From an uncultured beta proteobacterium (GTDB taxonomy: Bacteria; Pseudomonadota; Gammaproteobacteria; Burkholderiales; Burkholderiaceae_C): a DNA stretch of 50,745 nucleotides. A program made the position numbers and the translations under genes. How positions within the stretch are numbered: the first letter of the stretch is position 1; the number at the start of each line of letters is the position of its first letter. Of the stretch, positions 41,520-50,580 are shown one piece after another. The stretch covers positions 1 to 50,745 of the forward strand of contig CAINUX010000274.1 in the NCBI GenBank assembly GCA_903853895.1. The letters run 5' to 3'. The notes under the pieces were generated by a model. It searched no databases. It worked only from the letters and a program-made list of their open reading frames with translations, and was not told the DNA's origin.

Positions 41520-42980
41520 TCAGGGAAACTGGGCGATGACGTGGGCCACCGCCGCGGTCAGCTTCTTGGCATAGGGAATGTGCAAGAACTCGTTCGGCCC
41601 ATGGGCGTTGCTCTTGGGGCCGAGCACGCCGCAGACCATCATCTGCGCGGCCGGGAAGCCCTTGGACAGCATGTTCATCAACGGAATGGTGCCGCCCTGG
41701 CCCACATAGCCGCAAGGTGCGCCAAAGTGGGTTTGCGACGCGGCGTTCAAGGCGTCCTCAAACCACGACGCCGTGTCGGGCGCATTCCAGCCGGTGGCGC
41801 TGGACAGGCCTTCGAACGTGACCCTGGCCTGGTAGGGCGCGTTGTCTTCCAGCAAAGCCTTCAACTCCTGCACGGCCGTGGCGGCTTCCACCAACGGTGG
41901 CAGCCGCAGGGACAACTTGAAGGCGGTATACGGGCGCAGCACGTTGCCTGCATCCTTCATCGCGGGAAAGCCGTCGGCACCGGTCACGCTGAGCGTGGGC
42001 AGCCAGGTACGGTTCAGCAGGGCCTGCAGCGGGTCGGTGGTCGTGGGCAGCGCGAAGGAGGTGGCGCCGCCGCAGTCGTAGTGCGCCCACGGAAAACGCT
42101 TGTAGATTTCGTCACCCAGGATAGCCGCTGTGGCCTTGGCCTGGCTGAGCCGATCGGTCGGCACTTCGCAATGGAAGCTGGCCGGCAGCAGGCGCCCGGT
42201 GGCGCTGTCTTCCAGCCGGTCCAGCACCTGGCGCATGATGCGAAAGCTTGACGGCACCAGGCCGGACGCATCACCCGAGTGCACGCCTTCGGTCAGGATT
42301 TCCACCTTGAGCACACCACTGGCCATGCCGCGCAGGCTGTTGGTCAGCCACAGCTGGTCGTAGTTGCCGGCACCCGAATCCAGACAGACCACCAATGCCA
42401 CCTCGCCCAGGCGCGTCTTCAGCACATCGATGTAGGGCAGTAGGTCGTAAGAGCCGCTTTCTTCACAGCTTTCGATCAGGCCGACGATGCGCGGATGCGG
42501 CACGTTCTGGGTCTTCAGGGTCTGGATGGCGGCTATTGCCGCATAGGCCGCGTAGCCGTCGTCTGCACCGCCGCGTCCGTACAGCTTGCCGTCATCGATC
42601 TTGGGCGTCCACGGACCCAGGTCGTTGCGCCAGCCCGAAAACTCGGGCTGTTTGTCCAGGTGCCCGTACATCAGCACCGTCTGCGTGGAGCCTACCTTGG
42701 TAGCCGGAACTTCAAAGAACAGCACCGGGGTGCGACCCGGAAGGCGCACCACTTCCAACACCAGACCAGTGACCTTCTGGGCCTCGATCCAGGCAGCGGT
42801 GTTGCGCACCACCGTGTCGATGTAGCCGTTGGCAGCCCAGTCGGCATCGAACATCGGCGACTTGGCGGGAATGCGAATGTAGTCCTGCAGCTGGGGCACG
42901 ATCTGGTCGTCCCACAGCGTGCTGACCTGGCTCAGGGTGTGCGCCGCATTGAGCACGGATGGGGGGATACGAGCGTTCAT
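41520..42980 (-). CDS. M20-family metallopeptidase (dipeptidase-like)
   Basis: 486 residues. Metal and catalytic residues are in YGHLDKQPE (His107, Asp109), GRGGADDGYA (Asp140) and the EE pair of ESCEESGS; GAGNYDQLWLTNSLRG and GVHSGDASG follow. The dimerisation domain runs about 215-380. Homologues hydrolyse dipeptides or N-acyl amino acids with two Zn2+. GGAGATT before the ATG at 42980 sets the start; a longer reading has no ribosome site. Size is usual for the CNDP/DapE-like branch. Co-directional with the downstream hydrolase. Confidence 0.9.
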   Translation of the reverse strand: MNARIPPSVLNAAHTLSQVSTLWDDQIVPQLQDYIRIPAKSPMFDADWAANGYIDTVVRNTAAWIEAQKVTGLVLEVVRLPGRTPVLFFEVPATKVGSTQTVLMYGHLDKQPEFSGWRNDLGPWTPKIDDGKLYGRGGADDGYAAYAAIAAIQTLKTQNVPHPRIVGLIESCEESGSYDLLPYIDVLKTRLGEVALVVCLDSGAGNYDQLWLTNSLRGMASGVLKVEILTEGVHSGDASGLVPSSFRIMRQVLDRLEDSATGRLLPASFHCEVPTDRLSQAKATAAILGDEIYKRFPWAHYDCGGATSFALPTTTDPLQALLNRTWLPTLSVTGADGFPAMKDAGNVLRPYTAFKLSLRLPPLVEAATAVQELKALLEDNAPYQARVTFEGLSSATGWNAPDTASWFEDALNAASQTHFGAPCGYVGQGGTIPLMNMLSKGFPAAQMMVCGVLGPKSNAHGPNEFLHIPYAKKLTAAVAHVIAQFP

Positions 42981-43124
42981 GGGAATCTCCTGGCATGCCA
43001 TGGTGGCAAGCAAACCGCCATCATGCCACGGCTTGGGCCAGGTCTTACAGGCCGCTTTTGCGGGCTGTAAAAGCTTGCTACAGTGGTGTGCATTCCCACC
43101 CACACTTTTTCACTGGAGTCACCT

Positions 43125-44123
43125 ATGGTTTTTGCACCGTCCCGGCACCTGTCTGCCAAAGTAACCCGTCGGCTGGCGCTCAGCGCGACCGTCACGGCCC
43201 TGTGCCTGGGCAGTCTGGCACAGGCACAGACCGGCACCGTCAAACTCATGGTGGGTTTTCCACCCGGTGGCGGCACCGACGCCATTGCGCGCACGCTGGC
43301 CGACAAGCTCAAAGACCAGTTGGGCGTGCCGGTGGTGGTGGAGAACAAGGCCGGGGCCGGCGGCCAGATTGCGGCGCAAACGCTGAAGGCCGCAGCACCC
43401 GACGGCACCACGCTGTTTCTGTCGCACGACCACACCGTGTCCATCCTGCCCCTGGTGGTGAAGAACCCCGGGTTTGAGCCGGCGCGCGACTTTGTGGCCG
43501 TGGGCGGTTTTGCCACCTTCGTCAACGCCCTGGCGCTGTCGGGTGGCACCCCGGCCAAGTCCGTGGCGGAGTATGTGGCCTGGGTACGCAGCCAGGGAGC
43601 AGGCAAGGGCACGGTCGGTGTGCCGGCGCCGGCCTCGGTTCCCGAATTCCTGGTCAAGATGATTGGCCAAAAATACCAGCTGGACCTGCAGTCCGCACCC
43701 TACCGTGGCAGTGCGCCTATGATGGGCGATATGCTGGGCAACCAGATCGCTTCGGGAACCGGATCCATTCCGGACTTCATTGAAAACCACAAGGCCGGCA
43801 AGATCCGGGTCGTCGCCGTGATGGGCACTGCGCGCCAGACGATCCTGCCCGATGTTCCGACCTTTGCGGAATTGGGGCTCGCCGGGTTTGAGGATCTGCC
43901 GTATTACGGTATTTTTGCTCCCGCGGGCACACCGCCGGCCACCATTGAAAAGCTCACCGCCGCACTGGCCAAAGTCGTCGCCCTGCCGGACGTGCGCGAA
44001 CGCCTCACCGCGATGGGCCTGAGCGTGGGCTACATGACGCCGCAACAGCTCACTGCACGCGAACAGGCCTACAGCCAGTCGTGGTCACGCATCATCAAAG
44101 CCAGCGGATTTGTGCCGCAGTAG
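43125..44123 (+). CDS. Tripartite tricarboxylate transporter-type (Bug) substrate-binding protein
   Basis: 332 residues. A signal peptide (RRLALSATVTALCLGSLAQA-QT) precedes the Bug fold: VKLMVGFPPGGGTDAIAR, VVVENKAGAGGQIAAQTLK and the segment KIRVVAVMGTARQTILPDVPTFAE are diagnostic. Bug proteins bind carboxylates, amino acids or similar solutes in the periplasm. No TctAB membrane genes are adjacent, as is usual for the many orphan Bug genes of Burkholderiales. GGAG lies 6-7 nt before the ATG at 43125. Divergent from the M20 gene. Confidence 0.93.
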   Translation: MVFAPSRHLSAKVTRRLALSATVTALCLGSLAQAQTGTVKLMVGFPPGGGTDAIARTLADKLKDQLGVPVVVENKAGAGGQIAAQTLKAAAPDGTTLFLSHDHTVSILPLVVKNPGFEPARDFVAVGGFATFVNALALSGGTPAKSVAEYVAWVRSQGAGKGTVGVPAPASVPEFLVKMIGQKYQLDLQSAPYRGSAPMMGDMLGNQIASGTGSIPDFIENHKAGKIRVVAVMGTARQTILPDVPTFAELGLAGFEDLPYYGIFAPAGTPPATIEKLTAALAKVVALPDVRERLTAMGLSVGYMTPQQLTAREQAYSQSWSRIIKASGFVPQ

Positions 44124-44185
44124 CGCGTCGGTCGACACCAGCGCCATGCAGGTTGACTGCCGAGGTGTCGGCCCAGTTCTGCCTA

Positions 44186-44572
44186 CTAGTCGCGCAGGGC
44201 GCTTTCGATTTTGTTCTTGAGGTCGGTCAAGCGTGGAGGCTTGACGATATAGGCCGAGACGCCGAGTGGAAGCGCAGCAGTCAGCGTCTCCCGACTGCTG
44301 TCGGCGCTCATGAAAATCACGCTTCGGTGCTCCATTGCTGCACCGGGCATGTTACGCAGCTTGGCCACAAACTCCAGGCCGTCCATGGGCTTCATATGGA
44401 TGTCGGTCAGAATCAGATCAGGCTGAAAAGCAGGGACTGCGCGCAAGGCGGCGGTACCGTCGCCACACTCTTTCAGATTCACGATTCCCAATCGCTGCAA
44501 GGTGTTAACAATGAAAGTCCGCATGAGCGGGTCATCCTCAACCACCATTATTTTTGCGTCGGAGAGATTCAT
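44186..44572 (-). CDS. CheY-like single-domain response regulator
   Basis: 128 residues, receiver only. Asp pair in VVEDD (12-14 region), phosphoacceptor Asp57 in LILTDIHM, Ser/Thr in FMSADSS and Lys in YIVKPPR. Length and lack of an output domain fit a CheY-type protein, and it is last in the chemotaxis run, 67 bp after cheB. It might contact the flagellar switch or act as a phosphate sink. The ATG at 44572 is preferred to a TTG at 44605. Confidence 0.85.
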   Translation of the reverse strand: MNLSDAKIMVVEDDPLMRTFIVNTLQRLGIVNLKECGDGTAALRAVPAFQPDLILTDIHMKPMDGLEFVAKLRNMPGAAMEHRSVIFMSADSSRETLTAALPLGVSAYIVKPPRLTDLKNKIESALRD

Positions 44573-44639
44573 TTTTTCACCAGTTTTCGTATCGACTGCC
44601 AACAAGTTCTAAAGATTGTAGTCTTTCACTCTAAGTGCG

Positions 44640-45704
44640 TCAGGCTCGCGAGTCGAACTGGAGAATAGCTCTCGCGATCTGTTCCAGTGGCAAGATATCA
44701 TCAACTGCCTGCAGTTTGATGGCCTCTTTGGGCATGCCGAAAACGACGCAGGTTTCTTCGTTCTGGGCAATGCAGCGCGCGCCACCGTCATGCAGCACCT
44801 TCATGCCACGGGCACCGTCATCCCCCATGCCCGTCATGATGATGCCAAGCACGTCCCGGCCGCCGCATTCCGCTGCCGACTTGAACAGCACGTCCACCGA
44901 GGGTTTGTGGCGATTGACCGGCGGCCCATCGACAACATGAACAAAATACTGGCCCGCTGTCTTACGCAGCTGCATGTGCAGACCGCCCGGCGCGATCAGG
45001 GCCACGCCGCGTTCGAGCCGGTCCCCATCCTTGGCCTCGCGCACGTTCATGGCGCAAATGCCGTTGAGTCGGGAGGCATACATGGCGGTGAACTTTTCGG
45101 GCATGTGCTGGGTGATAGCGATGCCCGGCGCATCCGCGGGCAGGCTGGTCAAAACCAGTTCCAGCGCCTGGGTACCACCCGTCGAACTGCCAATGACCAC
45201 GGGTTTATTCATGGCAAAAGCGTGCACGGCGCTCAACACCGGGGCGCGAACCGTGCCCACCGGTCTGGCCGCAAGTGACTCTGGCGCTGCAGATCGCAAC
45301 CGGGGTCTGGATTTGGCAGCAGTTTTGAGCGTCTGAATCATCTCGCGGCGCGAGTCCTCCAAATGCTGCTTCAGACCTAGCTTGGGCTTGGCCAGTACGG
45401 CCACCGCACCGGCGCTCAGCGCCTCCAATGCCACCTTGCTTCCCTCGGTCGACAAAGTCGAACAAATCACCGTCGGTATGGGAGTACCAGACATGATCTG
45501 GCGCAAAAACGTCAACCCATCCATACCAGGCATTTCGATGTCCAGCAAGAGCACATCGGGTGGATTCTTGCGGATCATTTCCATCGCCAGCAGTGGATTG
45601 GGGGCGCTCCCAATCAGCTCGACTTCCGGGTTTCCTGCCAGCATATGCGCCAAAGCCTGACGCACTATTGCGGAGTCATCTACTACAAAAACTTTAACGG
45701 CCAT
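44640..45704 (-). CDS. cheB: Chemotaxis protein-glutamate methylesterase CheB
   Basis: 354 residues. The receiver domain has Asp55 (LLLDIEMPGMDG). A linker of about 40 residues leads to the methylesterase domain with the catalytic Ser in VIGSSTGGTQAL, His in AITQHMPEKFT and Asp in TGMGDDGARGM. It removes methyl groups from receptors, opposing CheR, and is activated by CheA phosphorylation. The ATG at 45704 overlaps the end of cheD by 11 bp; AAGG lies 8-9 nt upstream. Confidence 0.96.
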   Translation of the reverse strand: MAVKVFVVDDSAIVRQALAHMLAGNPEVELIGSAPNPLLAMEMIRKNPPDVLLLDIEMPGMDGLTFLRQIMSGTPIPTVICSTLSTEGSKVALEALSAGAVAVLAKPKLGLKQHLEDSRREMIQTLKTAAKSRPRLRSAAPESLAARPVGTVRAPVLSAVHAFAMNKPVVIGSSTGGTQALELVLTSLPADAPGIAITQHMPEKFTAMYASRLNGICAMNVREAKDGDRLERGVALIAPGGLHMQLRKTAGQYFVHVVDGPPVNRHKPSVDVLFKSAAECGGRDVLGIIMTGMGDDGARGMKVLHDGGARCIAQNEETCVVFGMPKEAIKLQAVDDILPLEQIARAILQFDSRA

Positions 45705-46218
45705 CACTGTGCCCTTGTTCAGGAAATACGGTTTCGACCAGGGGCTCAGAAGGCCCAACGGTCCAGGAAACTTTGCGGTAGCCAGCGCCCCCCAGGCAGT
45801 GGTCTACGACAGGTATGCCTTGCGCATGCAGGTAGTCCAGCACCCATTCCACGTTGTTTTCGCCTACAAGCTGTTTAGAAAACAGTGCGGGAAACATATT
45901 GCCGCCACCAAACACGTACGCCTCGCACCGCGTCGGTATGACACCGACAGTGGTCAGCCGGTCAAACATGTCGCCCATTGCCACGATCGCGTACGCCGTG
46001 TTGCCGGCGTTTGCCACGTTGGGCTGGCCCGCGTGGACGATGTGGCACATGGTAGCGACCGTGCGCCGCGGGTCCGTCAAAATGACGCTGACACACGAGC
46101 CTAGCAGAGTCTTGAAGTGGTCGCCCGCCAGACCAGTCGCCACATCACCCGGCATCAGTTCAACCGATTTAGTATGCACTGCGGCGCGTTTGGCCACTGG
46201 TAGAGCACGTCCCTTCAT
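45694..46218 (-). CDS. cheD: Chemoreceptor glutamine deamidase CheD
   Basis: 174 residues. The catalytic pair is Cys42 in LLGSCVSVILTDP and His59 in MCHIVHAG, with the 17-residue spacing of Thermotoga CheD. CheD deamidates receptor Gln residues. The ATG at 46218 follows the cheR stop by 2 bp and has GGCGAG upstream; the longer reading to 46275 would overlap cheR by 55 bp. Confidence 0.94.
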   Translation of the reverse strand: MKGRALPVAKRAAVHTKSVELMPGDVATGLAGDHFKTLLGSCVSVILTDPRRTVATMCHIVHAGQPNVANAGNTAYAIVAMGDMFDRLTTVGVIPTRCEAYVFGGGNMFPALFSKQLVGENNVEWVLDYLHAQGIPVVDHCLGGAGYRKVSWTVGPSEPLVETVFPEQGHSDGR

Positions 46219-46220
46219 CG

Positions 46221-47039
46221 TCAACTCGCCTTGCGAAACGCACCGGGAATGACGGTGGAGATCGGTGTATTGCATGGCACACGCCCCTCTGCAGTACCCA
46301 GAAAGAACAGTCCTCCAGGTTTTAGCGCCGTCAATACCCGGTCCACAACTTCGGTCTTGGTAGGGGGATCGAAGTAAATCAGCACGTTGCGCAAAAAAAT
46401 AACGTCAAACGGTCCCAGTCCATCAAACGGCTTGCACAGGTTGAGTTGCCCAAACTGGACACGAGCGCGCAACTTGTCCTGCAGTTGAACTTGCCCCTCC
46501 GCTTCGCCTTCCCCCCGCAAACAGTAGCGGCGCAGACGCTCGGGTGAAACCGCACGCAAACGGTCTGCCGGGTACACCGCCTCCTTGGCACTCAACAGTG
46601 CCCGGTGGCTGATGTCGGTGGCCAGGATTGACCAGTCCGGGCCAATCCGGCCCATCATTTGCATGTCAGACATCAGCATGGCAGTGCTGAAGGCTTCGTC
46701 GCCAAAGGAGGCCGCCGCACTCCACACTGAAATGTGCGCCCGGTTACCCAGCTTGCCCAGCTCGTTTTGAAGCAGATCGTAGTGCTTTGGCTCCCGGAAG
46801 AAATACGTCTCGTTGGTAGTCAGCAGATCCACCGCCAGCTGAAACTCGACTGCTTCCGATTCATCTTCCAGAATGGCAATGTAATCGGCAAACCCCTCCA
46901 GGCCCAGCTTCTGGATGCGCGAAGACAGGCGCGAATGGATCAAGGATTTCTTGGAGTCGTTGTACGACAACCCCACCGCCTCGTACATAAGATCGCTGAT
47001 CTTTTTGAACTCGCGATCGGAAAACGGGAGTGCGGCCAT
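46221..47039 (-). CDS. cheR: Chemotaxis protein methyltransferase CheR
   Basis: 272 residues. An N-terminal helical domain (FSDREFKKISDLMYEAVGLSY, KKSLIHSRLSSRIQKL) precedes the SAM domain: TTNETYFFREP, SVWSAAASFGDEAFSTAM, ILATDISHRAL, FDVIFLRNVLIYFDP. It methylates receptor Glu residues. The usual SCGCSTGEE motif is replaced by SAAASFGDE, close to SCACSTGEE in some classes. Starts 2 bp after the cheV stop; the ribosome site lies within cheV. Confidence 0.95.
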   Translation of the reverse strand: MAALPFSDREFKKISDLMYEAVGLSYNDSKKSLIHSRLSSRIQKLGLEGFADYIAILEDESEAVEFQLAVDLLTTNETYFFREPKHYDLLQNELGKLGNRAHISVWSAAASFGDEAFSTAMLMSDMQMMGRIGPDWSILATDISHRALLSAKEAVYPADRLRAVSPERLRRYCLRGEGEAEGQVQLQDKLRARVQFGQLNLCKPFDGLGPFDVIFLRNVLIYFDPPTKTEVVDRVLTALKPGGLFFLGTAEGRVPCNTPISTVIPGAFRKAS

Positions 47040-47041
47040 GC

Positions 47042-48001
47042 CTATTGCACCGGCAGAACCCGGCGAATGGTCGCAGCCAATTCACGCGGAGCGAACTTCG
47101 CCACGTAGGCGTCGGCCCCCACACTCTTCACATGGTTTTCGTTCGTGGCGCCCGTGAGCGAAGAATGGATCACCACCGGTATGGTCTTGAACCGAACGTC
47201 CTGTTTGATCAATCGGGTCAACGTGAAACCATCCATCTCCGGCATTTCCAGATCGGTCAACACGATGGCCACTTTGTCCCTGGCGGACTTGCCTTGCGCC
47301 TGTGCCTCATCGGACAATGACTGCAAACGCTCCCAAGCCTCCTTGCCCGTCCTGGTCATGATGTACGGCACCCCCATGGCCTTGAGTCCGAGCTCAATCA
47401 CGGATCGTGCCACCGCCGAATCGTCCACCGCCAAAATCACGGAACCGGCAGGCAAAACCAATTCGGGGCCCACCACCTCCCGGTTAATTTCTTCAGTCGT
47501 AACGGGCATCACCGATTTCAGTATCTGCTCCACATCCAGCACTTGCGCCAGGCGGGTGTCTGCGGTGGCACCGTCCAGCCGCGCAATTCCCGTGATGACC
47601 GCACCGGCATGGCTGCCCTCTGCAGGCAAAACCTGGTCCCAGTCCAGTCTCACAATCTCACGAACATCTTCCACCGCAAAGGCTTGAATGGTGCGCCCAA
47701 ATTCGGTCACCATCAAAATATTCAAGCCCTTTTTGGCATCACACCCAACAACTGCCGGCAGATTGATAACCGGAATGATCTGGCCCCGAATATTGGCCAC
47801 ACCCATCAGGTGCTCGTGTGAATTGGCCAGCTCGGTCACCGCAGGCATCACCAGCACCTCGCGCACTTTGAACACGTTGATGCCAAACAACTCCCTCTGC
47901 CCACTAGTTCGCGCTTCGCCCAGCCGAAACAGCAGGAGCTCAAACTTGTTGTTGCCGGCCAGCCGGGTTCGCTCGTCAATCTCTTGTTGTGCGGTTCGCA
48001 T
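47042..48001 (-). CDS. cheV: Chemotaxis coupling protein CheV (CheW-receiver fusion)
   Basis: 319 residues. Residues about 20-160 are CheW-like (FGINVFKVREVL, HEHLMGVANIRGQIIPVINL, FAVEDVREIVRLDW); residues about 185-319 are a receiver with VDDSA, phosphoacceptor Asp in IVLTDLEMPEMDG, and AKF at the Lys position. CheV couples receptors to CheA and adapts when phosphorylated. The ATG at 48001 or GTG at 48007 are possible starts. Located between cheR and the receptor gene. Confidence 0.94.
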   Translation of the reverse strand: MRTAQQEIDERTRLAGNNKFELLLFRLGEARTSGQRELFGINVFKVREVLVMPAVTELANSHEHLMGVANIRGQIIPVINLPAVVGCDAKKGLNILMVTEFGRTIQAFAVEDVREIVRLDWDQVLPAEGSHAGAVITGIARLDGATADTRLAQVLDVEQILKSVMPVTTEEINREVVGPELVLPAGSVILAVDDSAVARSVIELGLKAMGVPYIMTRTGKEAWERLQSLSDEAQAQGKSARDKVAIVLTDLEMPEMDGFTLTRLIKQDVRFKTIPVVIHSSLTGATNENHVKSVGADAYVAKFAPRELAATIRRVLPVQ

Positions 48002-48025
48002 GGACACTCATTTATTACGTTGAAA

Positions 48026-50047
48026 TCAATAAGGTGTGAAGTTTGCACCACGCATGTGCTCGGCACCCCGTGAAACACCCAGCCGTGCCACCGGCTTGGC
48101 AACTCCGACATTGCGTTCACGCGAGCCCACGGCATGCCGACTCTGGACCGGCGGTGCGTCGTCACCGATGTTGAAGAAGGCAATGCTTTGCTGCAACTGC
48201 TCGGCCTGACCGGATAACTCTTCGCTGGTCGCAGCCAACTCTTCTGACGCTGACGCATTCTGCTGGGTCGCCTTGGTCAGTTGACCCATGGCCCCTCCTA
48301 TTTGCACCACGGACTCACTCTGCTCGGCGCTGGCAGCAGCGATTTCCTGAACCAATTCAGAGGTCTTCTGGATGCTGGGAACGATCGCGTCCAGCAGTTT
48401 CCCAGCACGCTCTGCAGTGGAAACGCTGCTGTCCGCCAATTCGCCGATCTCTTTGGCTGCCAACTGGCTGCGCTCGGCCAGCTTGCGCACTTCGGCAGCC
48501 ACCACTGCAAAACCCTTGCCGTGCTCACCGGCGCGTGCCGCCTCGATAGCAGCGTTCAACGCCAACAGGTTGGTTTGGTAGGCAATGTCGTCCACGATGC
48601 CAATCTTGGCAGCAATTTGCTTCATGGCCACCAAGGTCTGACTCACGGCACTTCCGCCATCCACTGCTTCCTTGCTGGTCTTGGTCGCCATGCTGTCTGT
48701 AACCTTAGCGTTGTCACTGTTCTGACTAATGGAAGCAGACATCACGTTGACCGACTCGGTTGTTTCCTCCACGCTGGCGGCTTGCTCACTGGCAGCTTGC
48801 GACAGAGACTGGGCGGTTGCGCTGACCTGGTTAGCAGCACCGGTCAGGGCATCAGCCGCCGCACGGACTTCGCCCATCACGCGGGTCAGGTTTTCAGCAG
48901 TGCTATTGGCACTGTCTTTGACTTTTCCGAAAAGGCCTGTGTAGTCACGTTCGATACGCTGCGTTAGGTCACCCTCTGCGAAAGCGGCCAACACGTTCGA
49001 GACATCCGTCAGCCCTTGTTCGCTGGTGCCCAGCAACTGGTTCATGCCGGCTCCGAGGTTTGCAAAGAATCCGGACTTGCCATCGGTACTCAACCGTCCA
49101 CTGAAGTCACCACTGGCAGCCGCCTGCACCAACTCCGCCACCTCCTGTTCGACCGCCACTTCCTGTGTGCGATCCGCCCATTCCACAACCGTACCCATAC
49201 GGTGACCGTCGGAGTCGAGAATTGGACTGGCGCTTAGGCTGAAGTGCAGGCTACCGACCGGAATTTGCGTCCGGTATGTACTGCGCAGTCCTGCGAGCAA
49301 GCTCTGCTGGTGCGACGGGTTCTTGTGAAACACATCAATGTTCTGCCCCATCAGCTTGTTGGCGTCGAACTGAGGCAGTGCCTTGCGCAGTTCAGGTTCA
49401 TTGCGTTGCATCATCTCCGTCACCGTCTCATTCATATAAATGATTTCGTTGGCGGCATTGGCAATCATCACGTTGGTACTGCATTTGTCCAGCGCATTTC
49501 GGATCCGTAAATTCTCATTGGCAATACGTTGCTCACGCGCCTCTTGCACACGCTTCTCTGCAGCGGCAGACTCTTCAGCCATTGCATTCTCTGCCATCGT
49601 TTTGAGCGACTGATTGGTGCGCAGCAAGGAGTCAGCAAATGTTCCTCGCAATCCGCTGGGCTGTGCCAGTCGAAAATACTGCCCGGTGCTGGCGTATTGC
49701 AGCGCTGTGGCCTGCTCTCGAAAGCAGGCTTCCAACTGGTCCAGCATGTCATTCATGTCCCAACATAGTTTGTGGAACGTGCCAGACGTGGGCACGCTCG
49801 TAATTCGTCTGCCAAACTTGCCGTGTGCCACATCTTGTGCCATTTGCTGAATGTCTCCCAAGAAACGTGCCTCGCGCTGGGCCTTGCGGGCCCACACGAA
49901 CAGGACCACCATGGAAGCAGTCAGCCACAGCAAAGTCAGCATCGAAAAACCGGCCTGCCACCACTGCCCAGCCGCACCTGCAACAAGCAACAGGCCCAGA
50001 CCAATCGCGAAACCCATGGACTCAGATGGAGAGGATGAATTGCTCAT
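48026..50047 (-). CDS. Methyl-accepting chemotaxis protein with cytoplasmic PAS domain
   Basis: 673 residues. Two adjacent membrane segments (about 11-29 and 33-52) leave almost no periplasmic part, so sensing is cytoplasmic. A HAMP-like segment, a PAS domain (about 180-300; [22 protein letters not shown]), a second HAMP-like segment ([31 protein letters not shown]) and the MCP signalling domain follow. The hairpin tip is [35 protein letters not shown]. The tail ends ...[13 protein letters not shown] precedes the ATG, which lies inside the end of the upstream Aer-like PAS gene (26-bp overlap), so receptor and PAS protein are coupled. Confidence 0.95.
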   Translation of the reverse strand: MSNSSSPSESMGFAIGLGLLLVAGAAGQWWQAGFSMLTLLWLTASMVVLFVWARKAQREARFLGDIQQMAQDVAHGKFGRRITSVPTSGTFHKLCWDMNDMLDQLEACFREQATALQYASTGQYFRLAQPSGLRGTFADSLLRTNQSLKTMAENAMAEESAAAEKRVQEAREQRIANENLRIRNALDKCSTNVMIANAANEIIYMNETVTEMMQRNEPELRKALPQFDANKLMGQNIDVFHKNPSHQQSLLAGLRSTYRTQIPVGSLHFSLSASPILDSDGHRMGTVVEWADRTQEVAVEQEVAELVQAAASGDFSGRLSTDGKSGFFANLGAGMNQLLGTSEQGLTDVSNVLAAFAEGDLTQRIERDYTGLFGKVKDSANSTAENLTRVMGEVRAAADALTGAANQVSATAQSLSQAASEQAASVEETTESVNVMSASISQNSDNAKVTDSMATKTSKEAVDGGSAVSQTLVAMKQIAAKIGIVDDIAYQTNLLALNAAIEAARAGEHGKGFAVVAAEVRKLAERSQLAAKEIGELADSSVSTAERAGKLLDAIVPSIQKTSELVQEIAAASAEQSESVVQIGGAMGQLTKATQQNASASEELAATSEELSGQAEQLQQSIAFFNIGDDAPPVQSRHAVGSRERNVGVAKPVARLGVSRGAEHMRGANFTPY

Positions 50048-50540
50048 AGGAAACTCCTTTCTGCTTCAAGACCGAGGTAAGCAACCCCAATGATGCATCG
50101 CATGCATCACGCGGGCCAGCGCGATGTTCTTCTGCCAGCATTTGGCGGTACAAATCAGACAAGGCGGAGACAGCCCCACGGTTGGGTTTTCGCCTCGCGG
50201 AGAAGTAACCCTCCGGCTCACCGCTTTGGTCCAAGTTGGGGGTCACATTTGCCAGCACCCAGTAGAAGCTGCCATCCTTGGACATATTCTTCACATAGGC
50301 AAAACACTCGTTGCCGGCACCCAATGTGTCCCACAGAAATTTAAACACGCCGCGCGGCATATCCGGGTGCCGGATGATGTTGTGCTGTGCACCCAACAAC
50401 TCCTGCTCGGAGTACCCTGAAAACTCGATGAAGATCCGGTTGCAGTAAGAAATACGCCCTTTGAGATCAGTCTTGGAGATGATGAAGTCATCGTCCCGCA
50501 TGAGCCTTTCTTGCTGGGTCGGTTCTATCCTATTTTTCAT
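50022..50540 (-). CDS. Stand-alone Aer-like PAS sensor protein
   Basis: 172 residues. Residues about 12-130 match the PAS domain of the aerotaxis receptor Aer: [49 protein letters not shown] and the strand [18 protein letters not shown]. In Aer this domain binds FAD. The Arg-His-Pro-Asp motif is kept, but the position of the Aer flavin-contacting Trp (GEPWSG) reads GNECFAY here. No HAMP or signalling domain follows, so it must act through a partner, presumably the receptor whose gene overlaps its 3' end. GAGG precedes the ATG at 50540. Confidence 0.88.
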   Translation of the reverse strand: MKNRIEPTQQERLMRDDDFIISKTDLKGRISYCNRIFIEFSGYSEQELLGAQHNIIRHPDMPRGVFKFLWDTLGAGNECFAYVKNMSKDGSFYWVLANVTPNLDQSGEPEGYFSARRKPNRGAVSALSDLYRQMLAEEHRAGPRDACDASLGLLTSVLKQKGVSYEQFILSI

Positions 50541-50580
50541 AAAGTTACCTCGCCATGATCGGTTCTTTCGCTCTAGTGCC

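Noticed and set aside
44124-44185. Possible hairpin (GTCGACACC with GGTGTCGGC) between convergent genes
   Set aside because: One mismatch, a 25-nt loop and no T-tract; too weak to call a terminator.
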